A DNA stretch of 64,000 bases from CAIVVT01 sp963838205 (GTDB taxonomy: Bacteria > Acidobacteriota > Terriglobia > Bryobacterales > Bryobacteraceae). Of the stretch, positions 9,219 to 17,663 are shown piece after piece. The DNA lies in NCBI GenBank assembly GCA_963838205.1, contig CAWIQF010000010.1, positions 124,001 through 188,000 on the forward strand, in the 5' to 3' direction. The position numbers and the translations under genes were made by a program. Under the pieces are notes generated by a model that saw only the letters and a program-made list of their open reading frames with translations, was not told the DNA's origin and did no database searches. Each line of letters opens with the position of its first letter. Position 1 is the first letter of the stretch.

Positions 9219-10399
9219 TCAATACTTGGGCACCGCGGGGTCAACCTTATCGCTCCATGCGAGGATGCCGCCGCTCATGTTCAACACGCCCGTGAATCCG
9301 TTCTGGCGGAGCAGCTCGGCGGCCTTGGCGCTGCGCCCCCCGTCTTGCAGTGGACTACGATGGGGCGCGACCGATCGAGCTCGTGGAGTCTTTTCGGCAG
9401 CTCACCGAGGGGAATCAGGCGCGCCTGTGGAATATGGCAGATCTGGTATTCCTGCGGTTCGCGCACGTCAATTAACTGGAAATCCTCGCCGCTGTCGAGG
9501 CGGGCCTTGACGGCCACCGGGTCGATCTCGCCCGCAATCGTGGCCGGCGTGGCGGATGCCTGCGGCACTCCGCAGAACTGGTTGTAGTCGATGAGTTTCG
9601 TGATGGTCCGGTGTGTGCCGCAAATCGGGCAATCGGGGTCTTTCCGCAGCTTCAGCTCACGGAAGCGCATGGCCAGAGCGTCGTAGAGCAGCAGGCGCCC
9701 CTTGAGCGATTCGCCCAGCCCCAGAATGAGCTTGACGACTTCGGTGGCCTGGATCAGGCCGATGATTCCAGGCAGAACGCCCAGCACGCCGCCTTCGGCG
9801 CAGCTCGGGACCAGGCCCGGCGGAGGCGGCTCGGGATAGAGGCAGCGGTAGCAGGGCGCGTCTGCCGCGGCAAACACCGACGCCTGGCCTTCAAAGCGGA
9901 AGATGCTGCCGTAGACATTCGGCTTGCCGAGCAGCACACAGGCATCGTTGACCAGGTAGCGCGTGGGGAAGTTGTCGGTCCCGTCGGCCACGATGTCATA
10001 GTTCTTGATGATGTCGAGAGCGTTTTCGCTGGAGAGAGCCAGCTCATGCCGCACTACACGCACGTTGGGGTTGATTGCGGCGATGGACGCGGCGGCGGAT
10101 TCGATCTTCTTGCGGCCGATGTCGCCCGTTCCGTGAATGACCTGGCGCTGCAGATTCGAGCGCTCCACGACGTCGAAATCCACCAGGCCGAGAGTGCCGA
10201 CGCCGGCGGCGGAGAGATAGAGTGCCAGGGGAGCGCCCAGCCCGCCGGTGCCCACCAGGAGGACGCGCGCGTTCTTCAGCTTGAGCTGCCCTTCGACGCC
10301 GACCTCGGGCAGGATGAGATGGCGGCTGTAGCGCTCGATCTCCTCCTTGGTGAGGGCGGTGGCGCGCGATGTGGCAATGAGCGCGGCGAGGGTGCTCAT
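9219..10399 (-). CDS. moeZ: MoeB-type adenylyltransferase fused to rhodanese (MoeZ-like), frame broken in a G run
   Basis: The protein adenylates the C-terminal glycine of sulfur carriers and passes sulfur from its rhodanese domain. Visible features are the nucleotide loop LVGTGGLGAPLALYL, zinc CxxC pairs (CYRCLYPE and CPICG), and a rhodanese domain with active-site HCKTGG. At a run of six C on the plus strand (9336-9341) one base is missing. With seven, the frame continues RSAKAAELLRQNGFTGVLNM to a stop at 9219. Unrepaired, the frame ends near 9281. The start at 10399 is placed by GGGAGG six bases away and overlaps the stop of the MoaD-like gene (ATGA). Confidence 0.85.
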
Positions 10400-10674
10400 T
10401 CGCATCCTCCCGCAATCGAGGGGAGGATGGACAGCGTGTCGCTGGAGGCGACAGCGGTCTTGTCGCGCTCGTCCAGGCGGCGGATGTCGTCGTCGTTCAG
10501 GTAGACATTCACGAAGCTTCGCAATTGGCCCTTGTCATTGGACAAATGACTCCTGAGAGCGGCGAACTCGGTGGTCAGGGCGGCGAGGGCTCCGCCCACG
10601 ATGGATTTCAGCCGCGGAGCCCCCGCCAGCCTACCCCATCCACTGCGGATTCTGGGCCGTCCCGTCGAATGCAT
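10396..10674 (-). CDS. MoaD/CysO-like sulfur carrier with GG-Cys-Glu tail
   Basis: The C-terminal two thirds match small beta-grasp sulfur carriers of the MoaD/CysO type (LRSFVNVYLNDDDIRRLDE, DTLSILPSIAGG), but two residues, Cys-Glu, follow the Gly-Gly. QbsE of Pseudomonas has a comparable GG-Cys-Phe tail that a JAMM peptidase removes before activation; the same may apply here. The N-terminus is odd: it overlaps the 3' end of the aldo/keto reductase gene by 44 bases and lacks the usual first beta strand, so the gene may be 5'-truncated. It is coupled to the downstream MoeB-rhodanese gene by an ATGA overlap, its likely activating enzyme. Confidence 0.75.
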   Translation of the reverse strand: MHSTGRPRIRSGWGRLAGAPRLKSIVGGALAALTTEFAALRSHLSNDKGQLRSFVNVYLNDDDIRRLDERDKTAVASSDTLSILPSIAGGCE

Positions 10675-11638
10675 TCGACGTCTTGAAACGCTCCAGCCGC
10701 CCCGTCACTGCCGCCCGTTTCGTCTTCGCCCGCAGCGCGCTAAGCTGCGCCTCCGTCAACGGCTTGAACGTCCGCGCGGCCTCCAGCGCCTGCTCCAGCC
10801 GCTCCATGCTCTCGCACCCGGTGATCACCACCGTGGTCGGCAGGCTAAGCGCGTAATGCAGGCATTCGGTCGCGCTCACTAGGCCGCTACGCGGGATCTC
10901 CCCCTCCGCCAGCGGCTTCATCCCCAGCACCGCGATCCCCTGCTCCACCAACTTCGGCACCACGTTCTTTTCGAAGCTCCGAAAATGCGCGTCCAGAACG
11001 TTCAGCGGCATCTGGCAGCTATCGAAATGGAACTTGTGCTCCGCTGCGATCTCCAGCATCCGCAGGTGCACGATCGGATCTTTGTGTCCTGTGAACCCTA
11101 TGAACCGGATCTTGCCCGCTTGCCTGGCCTCCTCCAGCGCCTCCAGCGGGCCGCCCGCCGCAAAGAAGCGGTCCGGATCCTCCAGCCGGATGTTCTCGTG
11201 AAACTGCATCAGGTCGATATGGTCCGTTTGCAGCCGCTGCAGCGACTCGTCGATCTGTCGCGCCGTCGATTCCTTGGTGCGGCCGTCGAACTTCGTCATC
11301 AGGAAGACCTTTTCCCGGTATCCGTCCCGCAGCGCCTTGCCCATCACCTCTTCGCACTTTCCGCCGCCGTAGTCCCAACAGTTATCCATAAACGTGATCC
11401 CGCGGTCGATGGCCGTCCGCACGATGCGGGTACCATCGTTCTCGTCCGCGGGCATGCCGATGTGCGAGCCCCCCAGCCCGATCGCTGAAACCTTGATGTC
11501 GGTCCGTCCGAATGTTCGGTAGATCATTTCGCCGCCGCCCTCGCTCGCGGCCGCGCCAGCCGGAAGGGCCGCCGCCATCGAAGCGCCCGCCAGCGCCCCC
11601 AAAACATCCCGCCGATTGCAACTGCTATCAGATCCCAT
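10631..11638 (-). CDS. TAT-exported aldo/keto reductase
   Basis: A 335-residue protein with a twin-arginine signal (NRRDVLGALAGASMAAALP) followed by an aldo/keto reductase barrel: MIYRTFGRTDIKVSAIGLGG, Asp and Tyr of the catalytic tetrad in FMDNCWDYGGGKCE, Lys in FLMTKFDGRT and His in DLMQFHENI. The start at 11638 has a GGAGG ten bases upstream and gives a normal signal peptide; a 12-residue longer frame exists. Substrate is unknown. It is first in a minus-strand run with the sulfur-carrier genes, but its tail overlaps the carrier in a way that looks like a rearrangement junction rather than old coupling. Confidence 0.85.
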   Translation of the reverse strand: MGSDSSCNRRDVLGALAGASMAAALPAGAAASEGGGEMIYRTFGRTDIKVSAIGLGGSHIGMPADENDGTRIVRTAIDRGITFMDNCWDYGGGKCEEVMGKALRDGYREKVFLMTKFDGRTKESTARQIDESLQRLQTDHIDLMQFHENIRLEDPDRFFAAGGPLEALEEARQAGKIRFIGFTGHKDPIVHLRMLEIAAEHKFHFDSCQMPLNVLDAHFRSFEKNVVPKLVEQGIAVLGMKPLAEGEIPRSGLVSATECLHYALSLPTTVVITGCESMERLEQALEAARTFKPLTEAQLSALRAKTKRAAVTGRLERFKTSNAFDGTAQNPQWMG

Positions 11639-11706
11639 AACACCGCCTCCGCTCCAGAAATGGAGCATGCACATTTTACGACACTCATTGCCCTGGGGGT
11701 GTCCGT

Positions 11707-12150
11707 CGCCCCCACATCGGCGATCCTGCCGTCGCGGTTCTACCCGGCGGCGGAGCGGCGGCGATCGTGTCGAGTTACGGCCAGGGCCGCACGTTGATGC
11801 TGGGCTCGTATGTGGGCGCGGCTTACGAATCCCGTCGCGATCCCGTCACGGTGCGCTTCTACAATGCCCTGCTCGAATGGGCCGGCGTAGAGTCGCCGGT
11901 GCGCGTGACCGGCGCCGACCCCGAGGTGCGCTATCTCGAAAGCGGCGACGACGTCCTCGTGTTCGCCTTCAACCACTCCCAGCAGCCCATGGAGCCCTCG
12001 ATTGCCTTGCGACTGAAAGGCCGCTCCTACCGCGGCGTCAATCTCGTCACTGGCGAGCCGGTCGCCGTCGTAATCGACGCGCGCTCGGTACGACTCAAGG
12101 CAGCGATCGGACCGGAGGACGTGTGGGTCGTCCGTCTTTCGCAGCGCTGA
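11707..12150 (+). pseudogene. 3' relic of a beta-galactosidase
   Basis: The frame ending at 12150 has the look of the C-terminal region of a beta-galactosidase of the GH42/GH35 type: GGGAAAIVSSYGQGRTLMLG, RFYNALLEWAGVESPV, EVRYLESGDDVLVFAFNHS and a final EDVWVVRLSQR. There is no upstream catalytic domain; coding similarity fades near 11707, next to the start of the divergent aldo/keto reductase. No plausible start or ribosome site precedes it. This is best read as a decayed end of a gene whose body was lost or moved. Confidence 0.6.
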
Positions 12151-12521
12151 GCCCGACGTGCGGGGGAGCCAGGTGCATCGATTGAGTTCGCGGTTCACCC
12201 GGCAGCAAACGCTCCGCCTTTGCGCACTCAGCAGCGTGCCATTCTGACCATCGGCGACCGCACCGCCGGCAGGGAGCCGACAGCCGGACCGATTCTGGCG
12301 CACTCGCGCTCGCTCGGCGCCCGCATTGTCCGTTTGTTTTTCATTCGGGTACGCCTGCGGCAGCTACGAGGGTTTCAACCTCAGGCGCAGCAGTGGGCGC
12401 CGTAGTGGGCGCGGCAGCGCTACGGCCGATTCGGCTCGAAGAAACCGGCACCAACCCAGGTCAGAGTGCGGACAACACCCCAGGGGAGCGGAAAACCGGT
12501 AAATTGGGATGAAGCGCAGTA
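12151..12521. other. Intergenic region ahead of the ceramide cassette
   Basis: About 370 bases between the beta-galactosidase relic and the epimerase gene. No supported coding frame. The right end should hold the promoter of the plus-strand cassette; no clear sigma-70 boxes are evident. Confidence 0.4.
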
Positions 12522-13496
12522 ATGATTCTGATCACCGGCGGAACCGGCTTCATCGGAAGCCATCTGATAGAGGCTGTTTGCGCTCGTGGCGAGCGGCTGC
12601 GCTGCCTGATCCGCCGCGACAGTTTCAAGCGACATCGTTTCGCGTTGCCTGCCGCAGTTGAGCTTGTGTTCGGTGACCTCGTTTCCGGCGAGGGTCTTAG
12701 GGATGCGGTCGAAGGCGCCGACACAGTGATCCACCTTGCGGGTGTGACGAAGGCGCTTTCGACGAGCGAGTTCTATTCGGGCAACGCGCGCGCAACGGAG
12801 AATCTCGCGCGGGCAGTCGCCGGGCGCGGGATTCGGCTGGTGCACGTCAGCTCTCTCGCCGCCATCGGTCCCAGCAGCGATGGCACGCCAGTCTCGGAGG
12901 ACGCCGAACCGCATCCCATCACGCACTACGGAAAATCCAAGCTGGAAGGGGAGCGGATTGCGCGGGCGCTGGTCCCCGACGCGGTGATCGTGCGGCCGGC
13001 CGTGGTGTACGGCCCGCGCGACACGGACGTGCTGCAGGTTTTCCGGTCGATTAGTAGGGGCTTTGTGCTGGAAATCGCGGGCGGCGAACGCTGGTTTCAG
13101 GCGATCTATGGGAAGGATCTGGCCGAAGGGTTGCTGGCAGCGGCATGCACCCCTCAAGCCGGCGGCCGCGCGTACTTTCTGGCCCACGCGAAGGCGGTCT
13201 CCTGGAACGAGCTCAGTTCCACGGCGGCGCGTATCATGCGGAAACGAACGCGAGTCCTACGGATCCCTTCGCCGCTAGCGTACGCCGCAGGCGGCTTGGC
13301 GGAAGTTTGTTCGCGGCTGACCGGGAAGCCGACGATCATCACGCGCGAGAAGGTGAGAGAAGCGCAGTGCCGCTACTGGACCTGCGACACGCGCCGCGCG
13401 GCGCAAGAGCTGGGCTTCGAAGCGCAGACCTCTCTGGAGCTTGGACTGGCCCAAACGCTGGCCTGGTACAAGGAGGCGGGTTGGCTGAAGTACTGA
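12522..13496 (+). CDS. cerR: NAD-dependent epimerase/dehydratase, probable ceramide reductase CerR
   Basis: An extended short-chain dehydrogenase of 324 residues. The Rossmann loop is MILITGGTGFIGSHL, the catalytic motif HYGKSKLEGE holds the Tyr and Lys, and VIHLAGVTKA and VHVSSLAAIGPS are typical. On its own it could be any sugar epimerase. Two genes follow in the same direction, a GNAT-like acyltransferase and a serine palmitoyltransferase. That trio is the set shown in Caulobacter to make ceramide, in which the epimerase-like CerR reduces the oxidised ceramide. The specific name rests on this context. Confidence 0.75.
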   Translation: MILITGGTGFIGSHLIEAVCARGERLRCLIRRDSFKRHRFALPAAVELVFGDLVSGEGLRDAVEGADTVIHLAGVTKALSTSEFYSGNARATENLARAVAGRGIRLVHVSSLAAIGPSSDGTPVSEDAEPHPITHYGKSKLEGERIARALVPDAVIVRPAVVYGPRDTDVLQVFRSISRGFVLEIAGGERWFQAIYGKDLAEGLLAAACTPQAGGRAYFLAHAKAVSWNELSSTAARIMRKRTRVLRIPSPLAYAAGGLAEVCSRLTGKPTIITREKVREAQCRYWTCDTRRAAQELGFEAQTSLELGLAQTLAWYKEAGWLKY

Positions 13497-13834
13497 ACCC
13501 GGATGGGCGCTTGGGGGCCGCTGACAAGCTGATCCTGGCTTCCCTTGCGGGCACAGACGCGTTGGCCGCTGTGTACTGGAATCGGCTGCCTGCAGCCCCG
13601 GACTGGCCGCTTGGCCGGTTGGAGCTGCCAGCGCCATCGTGCCGGGCTCGACGCGCGGCCGCGCGTGTGGGCAGCGGCGCGATTGGCATCGGCACACGCT
13701 TTGCATTATGTTTGTTACAGTTTACCTTCGATACCGAGACGCGGTTGAGCTGGCGGCGGGTGCGCTGCCGGCCGCGGTCCTGACTGCGGCGGGGCCCATG
13801 AGAAGCCGGAGGCTGTCAGAAAGAGAGGATTCGA
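13497..13834. other. Spacer inside the ceramide cassette
   Basis: A 338-base gap separates the reductase from the acyltransferase. The open frames here have no family resemblance, and I found no acyl-carrier-protein motif (DSL), which might have been expected. It may carry an internal promoter; the right end supplies the GAGAGG ribosome site of the next gene. Confidence 0.4.
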
Positions 13835-14950
13835 TTGGCGCTTGAGGTTGTAACGGCAGATGGCAAGAAGGGATTGAACGAGTTCATCGAGTTTCCCTAT
13901 TCGCTGTACCGCGGCGACGCTTTCTGGGTGCCTCCGCTGCGGATCGCGGTCAGGGAATTGCTGGACCGGGCCAAGCATCCGTTCTACGCCAACGCGGAGG
14001 CCGAGTTTTTCCTGGCGCGGCGCGACGGCAAAGTGGTGGGCCGGATCGCCGCTATCCTGGACCGCAATCACAACAAGTTTCACGAGGAGAACGCCGGGTT
14101 CTTCGGATTCTTCGAATCGACGAACGACCCGGAAGTGGCGGCGGCTCTGCTCGACGCCGCGCGCAAGTGGGTATTCGACCGCGGCGCGGTGCTGCTGCGG
14201 GGACCGGTGAACCCCTCGACAAACTACGAATGCGGCATGCTGATCGACGGCTTCGATTCCAGTCCGATGGTCATGATGACCTACAACCCGCGCTATTACC
14301 CGGCCTTGATGGAAGGCGCGGGGCTCCGTAAGGCGAAGGATCTCAACGCTTTTGTCAGTACCACGGCGACGGTGGATGAGGAGAAGATCGGGCGGGTGGC
14401 GGACCGCAAGCTGGCCCGGAGCGGGGTCACGGTCCGGCCCATCAACATGCAGGATTACGACGGCGAAGTGGTGCGGATGTGGGACGTGTACAACGCGGCG
14501 TGGAAGCGCAACTGGGGCTTTGTGCCCATGACCCGCGACGAGTTCTTCCTGATGGGCAAAGAGATGAAGCAGATTCTCAAGCCGGAACTGGTGCTGGTGG
14601 GGGAAGCGGGCGGGAAGCCGATCGGGTTCGCACTGGCCCTGCCCGACGTCAATTTCGCGCTGAAGCGGGCGGGCGGCAGCCTGTTCCCGACGGGCCTGCT
14701 CAAAATTCTGTATTATCAACGTTTGGTCAAAGATCTGCGTGTGATCGCTCTGGGGGTGGTGGAGGAGCACAGAACCTCGGGCGTAGCGGCCGCTTTTTAT
14801 GCCTCGCTCGTGCGGGCTGCCAGGAAGCTGGGATACAGCGGCAATTGTGAAATGTCGTGGATCCTGGAAGATAACGTTCTGATGACGCGTTCCCTGGAAG
14901 TGATGGGCGCAAGACACTACAAGACATATCGAATCTACGAATGGCACTAA
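13835..14950 (+). CDS. bcerS: GNAT-like N-acyltransferase, probable bacterial ceramide synthase
   Basis: A 371-residue protein beginning at a TTG with GAGAGG about nine bases ahead. Typical family segments are FPYSLYRGDAFWVPPLR, HAEAE-type AEAEFFLARRDGKVVGRIAA, NHNKFHEENAGFFGFFES and RGPVNPSTNYECGMLIDGF. A C-terminal GNAT-like half follows with ELVLVGEAGGKPIGFALALP and RVIALGVVEEHRTSGVAAAF. Proteins of this family act as bacterial ceramide synthase, acylating the sphingoid base. Placement directly upstream of, and overlapping by 10 bases, the serine palmitoyltransferase supports that role here. Confidence 0.78.
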   Translation: MALEVVTADGKKGLNEFIEFPYSLYRGDAFWVPPLRIAVRELLDRAKHPFYANAEAEFFLARRDGKVVGRIAAILDRNHNKFHEENAGFFGFFESTNDPEVAAALLDAARKWVFDRGAVLLRGPVNPSTNYECGMLIDGFDSSPMVMMTYNPRYYPALMEGAGLRKAKDLNAFVSTTATVDEEKIGRVADRKLARSGVTVRPINMQDYDGEVVRMWDVYNAAWKRNWGFVPMTRDEFFLMGKEMKQILKPELVLVGEAGGKPIGFALALPDVNFALKRAGGSLFPTGLLKILYYQRLVKDLRVIALGVVEEHRTSGVAAAFYASLVRAARKLGYSGNCEMSWILEDNVLMTRSLEVMGARHYKTYRIYEWH

Positions 14951-16182
14951 ACACGATCCTGATGGCCACCGCGAAGAAAAAGAGCGCTAGAACGCACGAC
15001 GTTTTCGAGAAATGCCGCGCCTACACCCGCCCCGGCGAACTCCAGAAGGCCGGGCTGTACATGTACTTCGAGACTTTCGGCGACCGGGAGGGCTGCCAGC
15101 CGGGAGAAGTGCGGCTGGGCTCGTCGAAGGTGCTGATGTTCGGCTCCAACGACTACCTGGGCCTGATCACGCACCCGCAGGTCGTAGAAGCCGCGGTGCA
15201 GGCGATCCGGAAGTACGGCAGCGGCTGCAGCGGCTCGCGCCTGCTGAACGGGACCCTGGATCTGCACGTGAAGCTGGAAGCGGAGCTCGCGGCCTTCGTG
15301 CACAAGGAAGCCGCGATGATCTTCGGCACCGGTTTCCAGACCAACTACGCGGCGCTTTCGGCACTCACCGAAAAGGGCGACGTGATGATCTGCGATCACG
15401 ACTTGCACGCCAGCCTGGTGGATGGAGCGTTGCGCTCGGCAGCGCGGGTGATGCGCTTCCGGCACAACGATCTGGATCATTTCGAGCGCTGCCTGAACAA
15501 CTGTGCTCCCGCAGAGAAGATCCTGGTGGTCTCCGAAGGCGTGTTCAGCATGGAAGGGGACCTGGCCGAGCTGCGCGGGCTGGTGGAGCTTTCAAAATCC
15601 AGCGCGGCGCGCATCTACGTGGACGAAGCGCACGGGCTGGGAGTGCTGGGGCCGACCGGAGCGGGCGCGGCGGAGCACCTGGGGGTGCTGGACGATGTGG
15701 ACATCGTGATGGGCACGTTCAGCAAGGCGCTGGCGTCGACGGGCGGCTTTATCGCGGGCCCGCGCGAAGTGGTGAATTATCTGATGCACACGGCGCGGCC
15801 ATTCGTGTTTTCGGCGAGCCTGCCGGCGGCGTCGGTGGCGGCGGCCGGGGCGGCGCTGGACATTGTCCGCAAGGAGCCCGAGCGGCGCCGGCGGCTGCTG
15901 AAGATGGCCCGCGCGCTGCGCGCGGAGCTGCGTGCGCGCGGCTTTTCGGTGTTGGATGGGGAGACGGCGATCGTGCCGGTGGTGATCCGGGAGGAAGTGG
16001 ATGTGTGCCGGCTGTGCACGGCGCTGCTGGCCGAAGGCATCTACATCAACCCGGTGCTGAAACCCGCCGCGGCGCAGAATCTGCTCCGCATCTCCTGCAC
16101 TTCCGAACACACGGAAGCGCACATCGAGAGGCTCGTAACGACGCTAACCACGATGGCGGGACGCCTCGGCATCGAGCGCTAG
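14941..16182 (+). CDS. spt: Serine palmitoyltransferase (alpha-oxoamine synthase)
   Basis: A PLP enzyme that condenses serine with a fatty acyl thioester to 3-ketosphinganine, the first sphingolipid step. Signatures include LYMYFETFGDREG, KVLMFGSNDYLGLITHP, GSGCSGSRLLNGTLDLH, FGTGFQTNYAALSAL, the cofactor-stacking histidine region CDHDLHASLVDGAL, YVDEAHGLGVLGPTG and the Schiff-base lysine in GTFSKALASTGGFIAGP. The length (413) fits. The ATG at 14941 overlaps the upstream stop; a second ATG at 14962 is a reasonable alternative since neither has a strong ribosome site. Glycine C-acetyltransferase or AONS are alternatives, but N-terminal motif and neighbours favour SPT. Confidence 0.85.
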   Translation: MALNTILMATAKKKSARTHDVFEKCRAYTRPGELQKAGLYMYFETFGDREGCQPGEVRLGSSKVLMFGSNDYLGLITHPQVVEAAVQAIRKYGSGCSGSRLLNGTLDLHVKLEAELAAFVHKEAAMIFGTGFQTNYAALSALTEKGDVMICDHDLHASLVDGALRSAARVMRFRHNDLDHFERCLNNCAPAEKILVVSEGVFSMEGDLAELRGLVELSKSSAARIYVDEAHGLGVLGPTGAGAAEHLGVLDDVDIVMGTFSKALASTGGFIAGPREVVNYLMHTARPFVFSASLPAASVAAAGAALDIVRKEPERRRRLLKMARALRAELRARGFSVLDGETAIVPVVIREEVDVCRLCTALLAEGIYINPVLKPAAAQNLLRISCTSEHTEAHIERLVTTLTTMAGRLGIER

Positions 16183-16287
16183 ACTGAGCCCCTTTTATTC
16201 CGGGGAATCGTCGGCAATGGATTCTTAGCGTCCATTGCATCGCCGGGCTCTGATTGTGCGGACTGACGGGACGCGGCCAATGCTTAG

Positions 16288-16418
16288 CAGGCTGCTGAAA
16301 AAGGCCCAGGAATGCTCGCAGGCGCGCACAGCTCTCACATTTGCCCCTGTGTTTGCAGCATGTTTCTGAGCCGCGACCGTGAGGGAGCGGTCCCACAGGA
16401 CCGTTTTTCAGCAGCCTG
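16288..16418. repeat. MITE-like palindromic element with 15-bp terminal inverted repeats
   Basis: The ends CAGGCTGCTGAAAAA (16288-16302) and TTTTTCAGCAGCCTG (16404-16418) are perfect inverted repeats enclosing about 100 bases, including GAGCCGCGACCGTGAGGG. The right end abuts the stop codon of the MFS gene on the other strand. A decayed relative lies at 55293-55391. It may also act as the transcription terminator for the two convergent genes. Confidence 0.75.
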
Positions 16419-17663
16419 TCAGGCGGGCAAGCGCTTGATGGGGCGTTCGCGGATGCCCGCGATAACGAACGCTGCCGCCGCGAGCGGCATAACGCCTGCC
16501 AGCAGGAAGACGGGCACGTAGGAGAAGCGGTTGACGATGGCGCCGACGAGCAGGTTGAAGCACATGCCACCAAGGGCGGCGCCGGCGCCGCTGAGACCCG
16601 TGACCGAGGCAACCTCTTGCTGGGGGAACAGGTCGGCGGCGAGGGTAAGGATATTGGCGGACCACATCTGGTAGAAGAGCGTTACCGTGCTGATCCAGGC
16701 CAGCGCGGCCCAGGCCGCGGCGGCGAACACGGCGGGGATGCCCGCGAGCATGGCCAGCGCGCTGACGGCCATGACGATCTTGCGCGCCGGCAGCACGCGC
16801 CAGCCGCGGCGGATCAGCCAGCCTGAGGCCATGCCGCCGGCGATGCAGCCAATGCCGGCGGTCAGAAACGGAATCCAGGCGAAGTAGCCGATCTCGGCTA
16901 GCGTGAAGTGCCGCGCGCGGCGCAGGTATTCGGGCAGCCAGAAGACGTAGAACCACCACACGGGGTCGCTCAACAAACGGCCGCCGACCAGCGCCCACAC
17001 CTCGCGATAACGCAGCAGGTCGAGCCAACGGCGCTGCGTTGTCGGCGCTGGCGGGACGTCCTCGGGAGGGTGCAGCGGCGGGCGCACCGTCGCCACCCAC
17101 AGCACCAGCCACGCGAACCCGATCGCGCCGGTCATGAGAAACGCGGCCTGCCAGCCCCACAGCGCAACGATGCCCACCACGAGCGGCGGCGCAATGACCG
17201 CGCCCAATGTGGAACCGCTATTGAAGAGCCCGATGGCGAAGGCGCGCTCCCGCGCAGGAAACCATTCCGAGACCACTTTCACGCCGCCGGGCCAATTCCC
17301 CGCTTCGCCCATTCCGAGCAGGAAACGACAGACGGCGAAGGAGCGCGCCGAGGTCGCGAGCGCATGCAGCATGGCCGCCGTGGACCACCAGGCGATGGTC
17401 AGGGAGAATCCGCGGCGCGTGCCCAGTTTGTCCATCAACCGCCCGGAGACGCCCTGCATGATGAGGTACGCCAGAAGGAACGCGAACAGGATGCGCGAGT
17501 AGTCCACGTTGGTCATGTGGAAGCGATCGCGCAGTTCCGGCGCCAGAATCGACAGCGCCTGCCGGTCCAGATAATTGATCACCGTCGCCAGGAACAACAT
17601 CGTAACCGCCCACCAGCGCAGCGGCGAAGGACGCGAGGAGGAGGTGGAGGCTGGCACGGGCAT
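16419..17663 (-). CDS. MFS transporter of the anion:cation symporter (hexuronate/glucarate) type
   Basis: A 414-residue, twelve-segment membrane carrier. The start MPVPASTSSSRPSPLRWWAV at 17663 gives a normal N-terminus ahead of the first helix; a much longer frame upstream is rejected as antisense. NYLDRQALSILAPELRDRF, GRLMDKLGTRRG and LLGMGEAGNWPGGVKVVSEW are typical of ACS-family transporters such as ExuT and GudP that bring in sugar acids with protons. The stop codon touches the palindromic element described at 16288-16418, and the start overlaps the stop of a short upstream reading frame (TAATG). Confidence 0.85.
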   Translation of the reverse strand: MPVPASTSSSRPSPLRWWAVTMLFLATVINYLDRQALSILAPELRDRFHMTNVDYSRILFAFLLAYLIMQGVSGRLMDKLGTRRGFSLTIAWWSTAAMLHALATSARSFAVCRFLLGMGEAGNWPGGVKVVSEWFPARERAFAIGLFNSGSTLGAVIAPPLVVGIVALWGWQAAFLMTGAIGFAWLVLWVATVRPPLHPPEDVPPAPTTQRRWLDLLRYREVWALVGGRLLSDPVWWFYVFWLPEYLRRARHFTLAEIGYFAWIPFLTAGIGCIAGGMASGWLIRRGWRVLPARKIVMAVSALAMLAGIPAVFAAAAWAALAWISTVTLFYQMWSANILTLAADLFPQQEVASVTGLSGAGAALGGMCFNLLVGAIVNRFSYVPVFLLAGVMPLAAAAFVIAGIRERPIKRLPA

